Shown in pieces: positions 11,254-19,539 of a stretch of 64,000 nt of DNA. Each line of letters begins with the position of its first letter. Position 1 is the first letter of the stretch. Location: contig NZ_CP016294.1 in the NCBI RefSeq assembly GCF_001704155.1, forward strand, positions 3,035,501 through 3,099,500. Direction: 5' to 3'. The position numbers were made by a program, and so were the translations under genes. Source of the stretch: Stenotrophomonas rhizophila. Its GTDB lineage: Bacteria; Pseudomonadota; Gammaproteobacteria; Xanthomonadales; Xanthomonadaceae. Under the pieces are notes generated by a model. The model was given only the letters and a program-made list of their open reading frames with translations. It was not told the origin of the DNA and made no database searches.

Positions 11254-12096
11254 ATGAAGAAGATGCTGTGGTTGTTGCTGGCGGCGATGCCGATGCAGGC
11301 GGTCGCCAACGAGGAAGATCCGATTGCGTACAAGTGCTACTACTGCACGCCGGATGAGATGGAGGAGGTGGCGCTGGCGCAGGGGGTTGGGAAGCACTAT
11401 TTGTATGACGCCAGCAAGATGACAATCACCGGCCATGACGTCAGGCTGGTAGACGGAACGCTGAAGGCGGACTCATTCACTGCGGAAGACTGGGTAAAAA
11501 CACAGTTTCTTGGAATGATGAAGCTTTACGACGGATACACTGGCGACATGAGTGCCAGGATAGAAGATGTAAGCCTTTTCGCACCCGGCACCGAGCATGG
11601 CAGAGGATATAGCTACTTGTGGGGGCACCATCTATCCTCACTCAACCCAACCAATCCAATCGCACGTGAGTACGTGTATCGCTATCTGGCTGAGCACCCG
11701 GATTTGAAGTTTCTCGATACCTCGACGTCTGGAGGGAAGCTACTGAGGTTCGAGTACATGCTGGGAGGCGAGCATCCGATCACTGCGCAGCTGCAGTTCA
11801 TCTACCGGAAGGGGCTCCACACTCTGGTCTACTTCGACCATAAGTCTCGCCAATGGCAGTACCTCGGTACAGAGTCCCCGTACCAGCCGTCGATTCAAGA
11901 TCGCCGGGAAGATTTTGCTCCGTCTGACGGCGATTGGACATTTCGTTATTCACGGACCGATAACGATCTCGCTCAAGCATTCATTGAGCGGGCACTTTGG
12001 GCGAAGATTCCTGTTCATGGCCAGCTACCCATTTTTGATCCCGTGCAGTTCACCTGCAAACGAGCGGCGGACGACATTCAGTGCTACATCGAGTGA
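11254..12096 (+). CDS. Unrecognised secreted protein in an AT-richer segment
   Basis: A 280-aa protein that I do not recognise. The start at 11254 has an AAGGAG 7 nt upstream. The N-terminus MKKMLWLLLAAMPMQAVANE is a clear signal peptide. The mature part begins with a CYYC pair, then an acidic stretch with EMEEVALAQGVGKHYLYD, and it ends with two further Cys. Base composition of the gene is visibly lower in GC than its neighbours, with many A/T-ending codons, which suggests acquisition. It follows a REP pair and has its own gap of ~170 bp upstream. Confidence 0.75.
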   Translation: MKKMLWLLLAAMPMQAVANEEDPIAYKCYYCTPDEMEEVALAQGVGKHYLYDASKMTITGHDVRLVDGTLKADSFTAEDWVKTQFLGMMKLYDGYTGDMSARIEDVSLFAPGTEHGRGYSYLWGHHLSSLNPTNPIAREYVYRYLAEHPDLKFLDTSTSGGKLLRFEYMLGGEHPITAQLQFIYRKGLHTLVYFDHKSRQWQYLGTESPYQPSIQDRREDFAPSDGDWTFRYSRTDNDLAQAFIERALWAKIPVHGQLPIFDPVQFTCKRAADDIQCYIE

Positions 12097-12282
12097 CTGG
12101 AGACTTCAGCGCCCGCATAAAGCAGCGCCCTCGCTGACAGTCCTGTCTCCCCGGGGTACCCACCAAGGTCGGCGATCGATCTGGATGGGCCCCTACAGGG
12201 GCGGCCGGGCAGGGGGGAGGATTGCGCACCATACGCACGCGAATGGTAAGCTCTCAGCAACTCCCCCTGCCCCTCCGTCCCC

Positions 12283-12738
12283 ATGAAAGCCAGCCTGTTC
12301 CGCCATGGACTCAACCTGTGGCCGCCGTTTCTATTTGCCGGCATTCACGTCACCAGGGTCAGCCCCGACTACCGGCATGTCCGGGTAGAGCTGCGGATGC
12401 GGCCGTGGAACAAGAATTATGTGGGGACGCACTTTGGTGGAAGCCTGTTTGCGATGACCGATCCGTTCTGGATGCTCACCGTCATGCAGAACCTGGGGCG
12501 CGACTATTACGTGTGGGATCGGGCGGGTGAGATCGAGTTCCTCAAGCCTGGCCGTGGCACGGTTACCGCCGAGTTCCGGCTGGATGAGGCGCTGTTGGAT
12601 CAGTTGCGGGCGGCTACCGCCGGTGGTGAGAAGTATCTGCACTGGTTCAGCAATGACATCGTCGATGCGCAGGGTGAAGTCGTGGCGCGGGTGCGCAAGC
12701 AGGTGTACATCCGGTTGAAGCCACAGGCGCGCGTTTGA
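12283..12738 (+). CDS. DUF4442 hotdog-fold protein
   Basis: A 151-aa protein with the thioesterase-like hotdog arrangement of DUF4442. It carries the central motif NYVGTHFGGSLFAMTDPFWM and a closing DIVDAQGEVVARVRKQVYIR strand pair. The family is related to acyl-CoA thioesterases but the substrate is unknown. No operon partner is evident; the gap to the next gene is ~130 bp. Confidence 0.8.
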   Translation: MKASLFRHGLNLWPPFLFAGIHVTRVSPDYRHVRVELRMRPWNKNYVGTHFGGSLFAMTDPFWMLTVMQNLGRDYYVWDRAGEIEFLKPGRGTVTAEFRLDEALLDQLRAATAGGEKYLHWFSNDIVDAQGEVVARVRKQVYIRLKPQARV

Positions 12739-12867
12739 CGTGCGGCTGGTCGAGCGACAATCGTGATCCAGCCCGTTTCACTGCGGTCAACACAGCATTT
12801 CCCGACAGGACGCATTCTGCGGTGGCTGGCCGCGTAAACCGGGCCCGCGCCCCGCTACAATGCGCCG

Positions 12868-13545
12868 ATGTCGCCTGAAGCCCCCCACCTCGTACCGCGC
12901 CCCTCCCTGCAGCGCCTGTTCCTGACCGGCCTGCTCACCCTGCTGCCGATCTGGTTGACCTGGGTGGTCATCAAGTTCGTGTTCGTGCTGCTCTCGGGCA
13001 TCAGCAGCCCGGTGGTGGTGCCGTTGTCGGCACAGATCGCCGCCTCGTTCCCGCATTACCTTGGCTGGGTCAAGGTCGAGTGGATGCAGAACGTATTCGG
13101 GCTGCTGGCCACGCTGCTGGTCATCCTGAGCGTGGGCGTGCTCAGCCGGCGCGTGATTGGCCAGCGCCTGCTGCGTTGGTTCGGTGCGGTGATCAAGCGC
13201 ATTCCGCTGGCCAGCATCATCTATGAAAGCGCCAAGAAACTGCTGGACATGCTGCAGACCGAGCCGGGTACCACCCAGCGCGTGGTGCTGATCGACTTCC
13301 CGCACCGGGACATGAAGGCGGTGGGCCTGGTGACGCGGGTGATCCGTGAACAGGGCACCGGCCGCGAGCTGGCGGCCGTGTATGTGCCGACCACCCCCAA
13401 CCCGACCTCCGGGTACCTGGAAATCGTGCCGGTGGAGCTGCTGACCCCGACCGACTGGACGGTGGACCAGGCGATGAGCTTCATCATCTCCGGTGGGGCT
13501 GTGGCGCCTGAAACCGTGCCGTTTACCCGGGCTGGGGAGCGCTGA
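12868..13545 (+). CDS. DUF502 membrane protein
   Basis: A 225-aa protein with two N-terminal membrane segments (LFLTGLLTLLPIWLTWVVIK and a second around residues 75-95). These precede a conserved soluble domain with PLASIIYESAKKLLDML, FPHRDMKAVGLVT and YVPTTPNPTSGYLEIVP. These are hallmark segments of the DUF502 family of bacterial and plant membrane proteins. The function is unknown. Confidence 0.85.
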   Translation: MSPEAPHLVPRPSLQRLFLTGLLTLLPIWLTWVVIKFVFVLLSGISSPVVVPLSAQIAASFPHYLGWVKVEWMQNVFGLLATLLVILSVGVLSRRVIGQRLLRWFGAVIKRIPLASIIYESAKKLLDMLQTEPGTTQRVVLIDFPHRDMKAVGLVTRVIREQGTGRELAAVYVPTTPNPTSGYLEIVPVELLTPTDWTVDQAMSFIISGGAVAPETVPFTRAGER

Positions 13546-13580
13546 ATAGGGGGTTGCGGGCTTCGGCCCGCGCTGCGTGG

Positions 13581-13602
13581 GACACGCGTGGCGTGTCTCT
13601 AC
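13581..13602 (-). repeat. GTAG-type REP hairpin
   Basis: Read on the minus strand: GTAGA, then GACACGC-CAC-GCGTGTC. A further short hairpin (GCGGGC/GCCCGC) lies just upstream at ~13556-13572. This gap separates the DUF502 and DUF885 genes. Confidence 0.55.
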
Positions 13603-13698
13603 GCTGTACGCCGGCATCCTGAGCGGGGCACTGAGGTGGTTGTGTCCGGCTGAATCAGGCAAGCTCCCGGGTCTGTATAGGATTTACGGAAGCATTCG

Positions 13699-15615
13699 AT
13701 GCCCCACCCCGCCCGTGCCCTGGCGCTCGTGATTGCCTCACTGCTGGTCTTCACTGCCGCTGCCCCGGCCGAAGCCGCCAAGAAGAAGGCCAACCGGCCC
13801 GCCGCCGCACAGACGCGCCAGGCCAAGCCCAAGGCCAAACCCCGCGCCCGCCCCGCCGCCGCGCCCGCGCGGCAACCGCTGGTGCGCCAGCAGACCAAGG
13901 CCGTCCAGCTCGAGCGCATCTACGATGAGTACTGGGACGCCTCGATGCGGCTCAATCCGCTGCAGGCCACGTTCCAGGGCGATGCCCGCCACAACGACCA
14001 GCTGCCCAACATCCTTTCGGCGGCTTACCGCCAGCAGTCGCATGACTTCACCGAACAATGGCTGGGCAAGGTCGAGAAGATCGGCCCGGACGGCCTCACC
14101 GGCCAGGACCTGCTGAGCTACCAGATCTTCGTGCGCGATGCGCGCATGTCGCTGGCCGCCGAGAAGTACCCGGGCTGGATGCTGCCGGTGAGCCAGTACT
14201 ACAACCTCGGCAGCATCATGGCCATCCTGGGCTCCGGCTCAGGCGCGCAGCCGTTCAACACCGTGCAGGACTACGACACCTGGTCCAAGCGTTCGCTGGG
14301 CATTCCGCCGCTGTTCGACCAGGCCATTGCCAACATGCGCGAAGGCATGCGTGCCGGCGTGGTGCAGCCGCGCGACCTGATAGAAAAGGTGCTGCCGCAG
14401 CTGGATGCGGTGATCAAGCCCACCGCCGAAGAGAGCATCTTCTGGGCGCCGGTGCGCAACATGCCCGACGATTTCCCCGAAGCAGACAAGGCGCGCATCA
14501 CCGCCGACTACAAGCGCATGATCGAGTACCGGCTGATGCCGGCCTACCGCGCGCTGCGCGGCTTCATCGCCACCGAATACCTGCCGGCCACCCGGAAAAC
14601 CGATGGGCTGTCCGCACTGCCCAATGGCGTGGCGTGGTACACCCAGAACATCCTCCAGAGCACCGCCAGCACGCTTACCCCGCAGCAGATCCACGCGCTG
14701 GGCGAGCAGCGCGTGGCCAGCCTGCAGGAACAGATCACGGCAGTGATGAAGGAGAACCGCATCCGCGGCTCGCAGCAGAAGCTGCTGCGCAGCATGCGCA
14801 CCGATAAGGACTTCCAGTACGCCACCCCCGATGCGCTGGTGATGCGCTACAAGCAGCTGCAGCAACAGGTGGGCACGCGCCTTCCTTCGTTGCTGGATAC
14901 GCTGCCCAAGGCACCGTTGGAAATCCGCCCGGTGGAAGCCGACCGCGCCGCCAGCGCCGCCGCCGTGAGTTACCAGCCATCGCTGCCCGACGGCATGCGC
15001 CCGGCCGTGCTGTACGTGAACACCAATGCCCTGCCCAGCCGCCGCACCTGGTCGGCGCCGGCGCAGTACCTGCACGAAGGGATTCCCGGCCACCACGTGC
15101 AGCTGGGGCTGCAGCAGGAACTGGACAAGCTGCCGCGCTTCCGCCGCCTCGGCGGCGATGTTGCATTCGTCGAGGGCTGGGGCCTGTATGCCGAATCGCT
15201 GGGCGAGGAACTGGGCGTATACCAGGATCCCTACGCGCGCATTGCCTACCTGCAGGGTGCACTCACCCGAAGCGCCCGCATGGTCGCCGACACCGGCGTG
15301 CACGCGCAGGGCTGGAGCAAGAAGCAGGCGGTGGATTATCTGGTCAAGACGGCCGACATGCCGGCAGAGGATGCCACCGCCGAAGTGGAGCGTTTCATGG
15401 CCCTGCCCGGCCAGACCCTGGCCAATGGCCTGGGCGAGCTGAAAATGATGGAACTGCGCGACAAGGCCAAGGCATCGCAGGGTGCGGCGTTCAACCCGCG
15501 CCGGTTCCATGCCGAGGTGCTGCGCGATGGCTCGATGCCGCTGGATATCCTGGAAGCGAAGATAGAGCGCTGGCTGGCCGCGCCGGCCACCAGCGAGGCA
15601 CCGCCGTCGCGTTGA
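13699..15615 (+). CDS. DUF885 family zinc carboxypeptidase-like protein
   Basis: A 638-aa exported protein. After a signal peptide (residues ~1-27) there is a Lys/Pro/Ala-rich low-complexity stretch to about residue 70, then the DUF885 domain. The metal site reads YLHEGIPGHHVQLGLQ (HExxPGHH), with the downstream VEGWGLYAESLGEELG glutamate helix typical of the family. DUF885 proteins resemble M32/M3-type metallopeptidases. It is convergent with the type III secretion operon and separated from it by a strong hairpin. Confidence 0.9.
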   Translation: MPHPARALALVIASLLVFTAAAPAEAAKKKANRPAAAQTRQAKPKAKPRARPAAAPARQPLVRQQTKAVQLERIYDEYWDASMRLNPLQATFQGDARHNDQLPNILSAAYRQQSHDFTEQWLGKVEKIGPDGLTGQDLLSYQIFVRDARMSLAAEKYPGWMLPVSQYYNLGSIMAILGSGSGAQPFNTVQDYDTWSKRSLGIPPLFDQAIANMREGMRAGVVQPRDLIEKVLPQLDAVIKPTAEESIFWAPVRNMPDDFPEADKARITADYKRMIEYRLMPAYRALRGFIATEYLPATRKTDGLSALPNGVAWYTQNILQSTASTLTPQQIHALGEQRVASLQEQITAVMKENRIRGSQQKLLRSMRTDKDFQYATPDALVMRYKQLQQQVGTRLPSLLDTLPKAPLEIRPVEADRAASAAAVSYQPSLPDGMRPAVLYVNTNALPSRRTWSAPAQYLHEGIPGHHVQLGLQQELDKLPRFRRLGGDVAFVEGWGLYAESLGEELGVYQDPYARIAYLQGALTRSARMVADTGVHAQGWSKKQAVDYLVKTADMPAEDATAEVERFMALPGQTLANGLGELKMMELRDKAKASQGAAFNPRRFHAEVLRDGSMPLDILEAKIERWLAAPATSEAPPSR

Positions 15616-15620
15616 AACGA

Positions 15621-15648
15621 AGTGCGGGCCGCACTTGCGGCCCGCACT
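15621..15648. terminator. 13-bp perfect hairpin between convergent genes
   Basis: AGTGCGGGCCGCA (15621-15633) pairs exactly with 15636-15648 across a 2-nt loop. It lies in the 38-bp gap where the DUF885 gene meets the end of the T3SS operon. A bidirectional terminator is likely, although no T-tract follows. Confidence 0.6.
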
Positions 15649-15653
15649 GCAGA

Positions 15654-15941
15654 TCACACGTCGTCGGGCTTGGCGCCGAGCATGTCCTCATCGCCGAAGA
15701 TCATCAGCCGCATGAACTCATCGCGGAAGAACTTCGCGGCCATTTCCCGGGTCACCTCCGCCATGTCCGGCGCGATCGGCTTTATGTCGTGACCGGGCTC
15801 CGGCGGGTTGATGCCAGGCTCGGGTGGGTTGATGGACGGATCGTCCACCGCGGCCTGCATGCGCTGCATCAGCGTCTGCTTCTGGCCCTCCACCGTAGCG
15901 GTGTTGAGGGGCGCCATCGCCCCCAGTTTTTCAAGCATCAT
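15654..15941 (-). CDS. Small last gene of the T3SS operon (orgC position), unrecognised
   Basis: A 95-aa acidic, Met-rich protein. Its ATG shares a base with the sctL stop (TGATG), so it is translationally coupled to the operon. The middle contains an exact tandem of seven residues, INPPEPG twice, encoded by diverged 21-bp units at 15792-15833. The C-terminal half, EMAAKFFRDEFMRLMIFGDEDM, is probably helical. In SPI-1 the gene after orgB is orgC, a small secreted assembly factor. I see no clear sequence match, so only the position suggests a similar role. Confidence 0.7.
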   Translation of the reverse strand: MMLEKLGAMAPLNTATVEGQKQTLMQRMQAAVDDPSINPPEPGINPPEPGHDIKPIAPDMAEVTREMAAKFFRDEFMRLMIFGDEDMLGAKPDDV

Positions 15942-16630
15942 CAATCTACTCCAATCGGGGTCAGGGGTAAGGGCAACCGCTTGAGGCGGGCGTCGATCCC
16001 GCTCACATAGGCACCGGCACGCTGGCGCGCAGCCGCTTCCAGGGCACTGGCATCCACGCTGGCTTCCACGGCGGCGGCGATGGCGCCTACCGGGTCCAGT
16101 TCAAACAACAACGGACCGGCTTTGAGCATCGGCAACGCCGACCGGCAAGCCATTATCTGCACAGGCGGAGCGTCGGCCTTCGTCGCCAGCTGCGCCAGCA
16201 CGGTTTCGCCCAGTGCAGGCATCTGCTCAGGCACGTACAGCACCAGACCCCCCTCGGCCGTACCCAGCAGCTGCTCGCAGCGACGTACCACCAAGGCCGC
16301 GTCCACGCCTTCGTCGGCAAGACTTGCGGAGATCACCTCACGCACCTGGCCGAGTACCGCTTGACGCGTGGCCTGCACGTCGCCCAGCGCGGCCGCCAGC
16401 AATGGCACCGCCTCGGCAATGGCGTCGGCGTAGCCTTGGCCGAATCCATCAACCCGCGCCTGTGCGATGGCGGCGTCCACCTGCTCGGGCAACGCCCCCA
16501 ACACAGCGGAGGCGCGACGCCGCGCGGCGGATTCGAGCTGGTCGGCCCGTGCGGCCTGGCCCAGCGCGCTGGGCGCGATCACCCCGCCCTGCGCATGTGC
16601 CAGCACGTGCTCAGGAAAGCTTTTCAACAT
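15941..16630 (-). CDS. sctL: SctL, T3SS ATPase stator (OrgB/YscL family)
   Basis: A 229-aa cytoplasmic protein expected to link the SctN ATPase to the sorting platform. The N-terminal half is Ala-rich and helical (ARADQLESAARRRASAVL, AAIAQARVDGFGQGYADAIAEAVPLLA), as in the FliH/YscL/OrgB family. The C-terminal part carries the globular ATPase-binding domain (PPVQIMACRSALPML, ELDPVGAIAAAVEASVD). It overlaps sctK by 20 bases and the small last gene by one base. Confidence 0.8.
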   Translation of the reverse strand: MLKSFPEHVLAHAQGGVIAPSALGQAARADQLESAARRRASAVLGALPEQVDAAIAQARVDGFGQGYADAIAEAVPLLAAALGDVQATRQAVLGQVREVISASLADEGVDAALVVRRCEQLLGTAEGGLVLYVPEQMPALGETVLAQLATKADAPPVQIMACRSALPMLKAGPLLFELDPVGAIAAAVEASVDASALEAAARQRAGAYVSGIDARLKRLPLPLTPIGVD

Positions 16631-17150
16631 AGGTCACCGCCGTCCAGAAAAGGTCCAGGTCGATACGTTCACGCGGCAGCGGGCGTAGGGTGTCGCCTGC
16701 CATCGGCGCGAACGGAAGGGAGAGGCGCGCGGAGAGCCAGGCGGGCAGCAGCGGTGCCAACGGCTGCAGCTCGACGCCGCCCCAGACCAGCAGCACCCTG
16801 GAGAGATCCGCCGGTACGGGCGCCTGCACGCAGCCCCCCGGTTGCCTCGCATGATCGGCCCGCATGAACGCCTGCACCGTGGCCGGCAATGCCGAACAGC
16901 CACGCTGCGACGCCAGCCAGTCACGCAGCCGCGCGGCCGCCATGAGCGTGGCCACCTCCGGCAGCTGGGGCCACAGCCCCATCAACCGCCGCGTCAGCAC
17001 ATCCGCGGGAGCCGCCAGCGTTGCCGGCATGGGCAGGCGACGCTGGCGGATCAGCGTGGTGTTGAGCCAGCGCTGCTGATCCAGGGTGGCGTCGGCGTAC
17101 ACCGCCCGCCACGGCCGGTAGTACGCAGCCGGGGCATAAGCGATGTGCAT
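16611..17150 (-). CDS. sctK: SctK, sorting-platform protein (OrgA family)
   Basis: A 179-aa protein starting MHIAYAPAAYYRPWRAVYAD, an N-terminus rich in aromatic residues as in OrgA/SctK. The protein forms part of the cytoplasmic sorting platform that connects SctQ pods to SctD. The start at 17150 is chosen because the upstream codons lie inside sctJ; the frame could extend to 17216. Recognition rests mainly on operon position (prgK-orgA-orgB order) and length. Sequence similarity is weak. Confidence 0.7.
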   Translation of the reverse strand: MHIAYAPAAYYRPWRAVYADATLDQQRWLNTTLIRQRRLPMPATLAAPADVLTRRLMGLWPQLPEVATLMAAARLRDWLASQRGCSALPATVQAFMRADHARQPGGCVQAPVPADLSRVLLVWGGVELQPLAPLLPAWLSARLSLPFAPMAGDTLRPLPRERIDLDLFWTAVTYVEKLS

Positions 17151-17154
17151 GGCA

Positions 17155-18006
17155 TCATGCGCCACGCCAGCGCCTCCAGCCGGTTGCGCCAGTGCCAGTG
17201 CCAGTGCCGGTGCCACGCGCGCTGAGCCGCTGCCATGCCGTGCGCAGGCGGTTGCCTACCGCCGGCACCAGACGCACCAGCACCCACCCGCCCAGCAGCA
17301 ACAGCAGGGCCAGGCCACCGCAGAGCAGCATCCAGGCCAGCGGCAGGCTGCGTTCGTTGCCGGCCGTCACGGCGAGCGTCCGCGGCCCCTCGACCTCGGT
17401 GAGGATGACCGAGACGTTGTCGTACTCCACGCCATCAAAGGTGTTGCGCAGGAAGCGCTTCACGGTCTGCAACAGCACTTCCGCATCGACACCGGGCTCA
17501 TGTGCCACTACGGCGGCCACGTGCATGCGCCGGCGTTCGGCACGTCGACCTTCGGTGCCCAGGTTGGCATCGTAGTTCAGGTGCACCCGACTGGACTGCA
17601 CGCCATCGATCAGCTGCAGTGACTCTTCCAGCCGCTGTTCCACCGCCGAAATCAGCCGCGCACGCTCACCGAGCGGCGTACTGACAAGAGAATCGGCCGG
17701 GAACGCCGCCGACACCTGGCTGCGCGGCGCCGATGGCAGGTCGTTGCGTTGCATCAGCTCAATGGCTTCGGGCAGATCGCGCGGACCCACCTGAACCTGG
17801 TAGCCGCCCTTGCCCAGGTTGAGCTTTTCGGCATCGATGTTATGGCGGAGCAGCACGGCAATCACTTCATTGGCCTGGCGCTCGTCCAGGTTTTCCAGCA
17901 GTGGCTTGCGCGCGCAGCCAACCAGCACCACCAGTGCAAGCAGGGGAAGCACCACACGCCACCGGCTCAGGCGGCGCACGGCCACCGCAAAAGGCGGCAT
18001 GTTCAT
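17155..18006 (-). CDS. sctJ: SctJ, T3SS inner-membrane ring lipoprotein (PrgK/YscJ)
   Basis: A 283-aa lipoprotein with lipobox LVVLVGCARKPL (acylated Cys ~31). The conserved SctJ head follows: LLENLDERQANEVIAVLLRHNIDAEKL, then YQVQVGPRDLPEAIELM. The ring-building motif RVHLNY comes after. A C-terminal membrane helix (LLCGGLALLLLLGGWVLV) anchors it. Family length and domain order are intact. The ATG overlaps the sctI stop (ATGA). Confidence 0.93.
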   Translation of the reverse strand: MNMPPFAVAVRRLSRWRVVLPLLALVVLVGCARKPLLENLDERQANEVIAVLLRHNIDAEKLNLGKGGYQVQVGPRDLPEAIELMQRNDLPSAPRSQVSAAFPADSLVSTPLGERARLISAVEQRLEESLQLIDGVQSSRVHLNYDANLGTEGRRAERRRMHVAAVVAHEPGVDAEVLLQTVKRFLRNTFDGVEYDNVSVILTEVEGPRTLAVTAGNERSLPLAWMLLCGGLALLLLLGGWVLVRLVPAVGNRLRTAWQRLSARGTGTGTGTGATGWRRWRGA

Positions 18007-18290
18007 GACTTGAGCAGCGTCTCCACCGTCTTGTTGGCGTGGTTGGCCAAGCCGGCGGCGACGATCATGCGCTTGGTGTAATCGGCGAGGTTGAGCTGCA
18101 GCTCGTGCAGCGCAGCCGGGCTCGATGCGGTGGTGGGATTGTTGCTGGCGGCCTGGATCGAGGCCAGATCATTGCCGGCGCTGACGTAGCCATTGGCCAA
18201 CGCCTGGCTCATGCGATCCGAGAGCGGTACGGCGGCGCCTTCAGCGCCGCCCACCACGTCGATCTCGGTAGCGATCTGTGTAACTTGCAC
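18003..18290 (-). CDS. sctI: SctI, T3SS inner rod protein (PrgJ family)
   Basis: A 95-aa protein whose C-terminus (LNLADYTKRMIVAAGLANHANKTVETLLKS) fits the inner-rod family, which ends in a long amphipathic helix. The start is a GTG at 18290 with an AGGAG 8 nt upstream. An ATG inside that spacer is in another frame. The rod connects the export gate to the needle. It lies between sctF and sctJ as in prgI-prgJ-prgK. Confidence 0.85.
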   Translation of the reverse strand: MQVTQIATEIDVVGGAEGAAVPLSDRMSQALANGYVSAGNDLASIQAASNNPTTASSPAALHELQLNLADYTKRMIVAAGLANHANKTVETLLKS

Positions 18291-18361
18291 GGGTGCATCT
18301 CCTGCGGAACATCCGCATAGGGTCCTGGTACCGGCAGCACCGCTGCCGGCACAGGAGGTCA

Positions 18362-18688
18362 TCAACCCAGGTTGCGGGCGTTCTGCTTCTGCATGTCCGA
18401 CAGGCTCTTGGCCGAGTTCGACTGCAGGGTGCGGTAGGTGGTGTAGGCCGAAAGGGCGGTCTGATAGTCGGCAAGGTGCGCCGGGTTGGTCGGATCACCC
18501 TCGTCGCCGCCAGGAATGCCGTCACCGGCAATCTTCTTGAACGCATCGTCCAGCGCCTTCTTCAGGGACGTTACCCCCGCGTCAAATCGGTCGCTGTGGT
18601 CGCCCAACCAGCCCCACTTCGGGCCCTGGACATCGCCATCAAAATCGTCGCCCGGAACGGGCTTGGTACCAACGGTTGGTGTAGTCAT
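18362..18688 (-). CDS. sctF: SctF, T3SS needle protein (PrgI/MxiH family)
   Basis: A 108-aa needle subunit. The C-terminal two thirds match the MxiH/PrgI pattern closely: FDAGVTSLKKALDDAFKKI, then NPAHLADYQTALSAYTTYR, then LQSNSAKSLSDM. The N-terminal 25 residues are longer and more acidic than in PrgI. The ATG at 18688 has GGAG upstream. The similarity to MxiH/PrgI is one of the strongest signs that this is an Inv-Mxi-Spa (SPI-1) system. Confidence 0.93.
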   Translation of the reverse strand: MTTPTVGTKPVPGDDFDGDVQGPKWGWLGDHSDRFDAGVTSLKKALDDAFKKIAGDGIPGGDEGDPTNPAHLADYQTALSAYTTYRTLQSNSAKSLSDMQKQNARNLG

Positions 18689-18710
18689 TACAGTTACTCC
18701 GGAAGAAAGG

Positions 18711-19535
18711 TCAACGGCTACCCGCCGTAGAAAAATCCCAGCGACCTTCGCCCACCGAGAGCAGCTGGTCCTGGGAATACTGGTAGGAACGCCCCTTGAG
18801 CAGGTCGTCCCACAAACGGATGCTGATGCGCACGCGGCGCTCGCCCCACTGCTGCACGAAGTCGTCGCGGTACTGCGCCATGGCGTGCAGCGATGCGTCA
18901 TCGAGGAACACATCGTTGGAAATGCTGGCCCGGCCGGCGTGGCTGCCGGCGCGGGTAGTAATGCCACGTGCGCGCAGCTCGTCACGTGCGATGGCCACCA
19001 GCTGGCCATCGCCTACCAGGCGCACATCGATGCTGGCCGCGTACGGCATCTGCGGAACGAGCAGGGCCTGCACCTGGCGCTGGCGCTCGGCATCGTTCAA
19101 GCCCAGTGCGGTGATCACCACTTCCGGGCGCTGCGGGCTGCGCAGGCGGATCGCCTCCATGCCGCTGACCGGATCGAGCATGGCGCCGATGCCGGCGCCG
19201 CGCTGGTTGTCGATGATGGCGCCCATGCCGTGGAAAATGTGGAACGGCAAGGCCACCACCATGCCGATGGCGGTGCCGATCAATACTTCGCGCAGCACCA
19301 CGCCGGCCATGGAGAGGATATCGGGCGGCACCGTGGCGCCGGCGGTAGACGGCCACAGGCCTATCAGGATCATCATCGCCCCCACGGTCCGGGTCATCTT
19401 GGCCGGCATGACGCCCGGCGACAGATACGGAATCCAGACCAGGCAGGCGCCGATGCGGGCCATGCCCAGCAGCGCCGGCAGGCCGTGGTCGCGGGCCAGC
19501 GCGACCAGTTCGGTGTCGAGCGCGGAAAGCTGCAC
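18711..19535 (-). CDS. In-frame fusion of SctT (N-terminal half) with SctD (C-terminal part)
   Basis: A 274-aa protein made of two unrelated T3SS parts. Residues 1 to ~130 match SctT/SpaR, including GLWPSTAG, ALPFHIFHGMGAIIDNQRGA and MLDPVSGME; SctT is an export-gate membrane protein of ~260 aa. From ~132 on the sequence matches the end of SctD/PrgH: QMPYAASIDVRLVGDG, then ISNDVFLDDASLHAMAQYRD, then WGERRVRISIRLWDDLLKGR. PrgH shares MPYA, LDD, WG-RYV and DDWLKGRSFQY in the same order and spacing. The join is near nucleotides 19130-19145. The C-terminal half of SctT and the FHA and membrane parts of SctD are missing. A working gate from this gene alone is unlikely. It starts four bases after sctS. 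Confidence 0.88.
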   Translation of the reverse strand: MQLSALDTELVALARDHGLPALLGMARIGACLVWIPYLSPGVMPAKMTRTVGAMMILIGLWPSTAGATVPPDILSMAGVVLREVLIGTAIGMVVALPFHIFHGMGAIIDNQRGAGIGAMLDPVSGMEAIRLRSPQRPEVVITALGLNDAERQRQVQALLVPQMPYAASIDVRLVGDGQLVAIARDELRARGITTRAGSHAGRASISNDVFLDDASLHAMAQYRDDFVQQWGERRVRISIRLWDDLLKGRSYQYSQDQLLSVGEGRWDFSTAGSR

Positions 19536-19539
19536 TGCC

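Noticed and set aside
12097..12282. Possible tRNA or small RNA in the gap before the DUF4442 gene
   Set aside because: No cloverleaf or T-loop sequence was found. There is only a short GCCCC/GGGGC hairpin at 12189-12202.
15792..15833. CRISPR-like or VNTR repeat
   Set aside because: It has only two 21-bp units that encode a repeated peptide; there are no spacers.
18711..19535. Treating the fusion gene as a frameshifted sctT
   Set aside because: The second half matches a different T3SS protein in order and spacing, which a frameshift cannot create.
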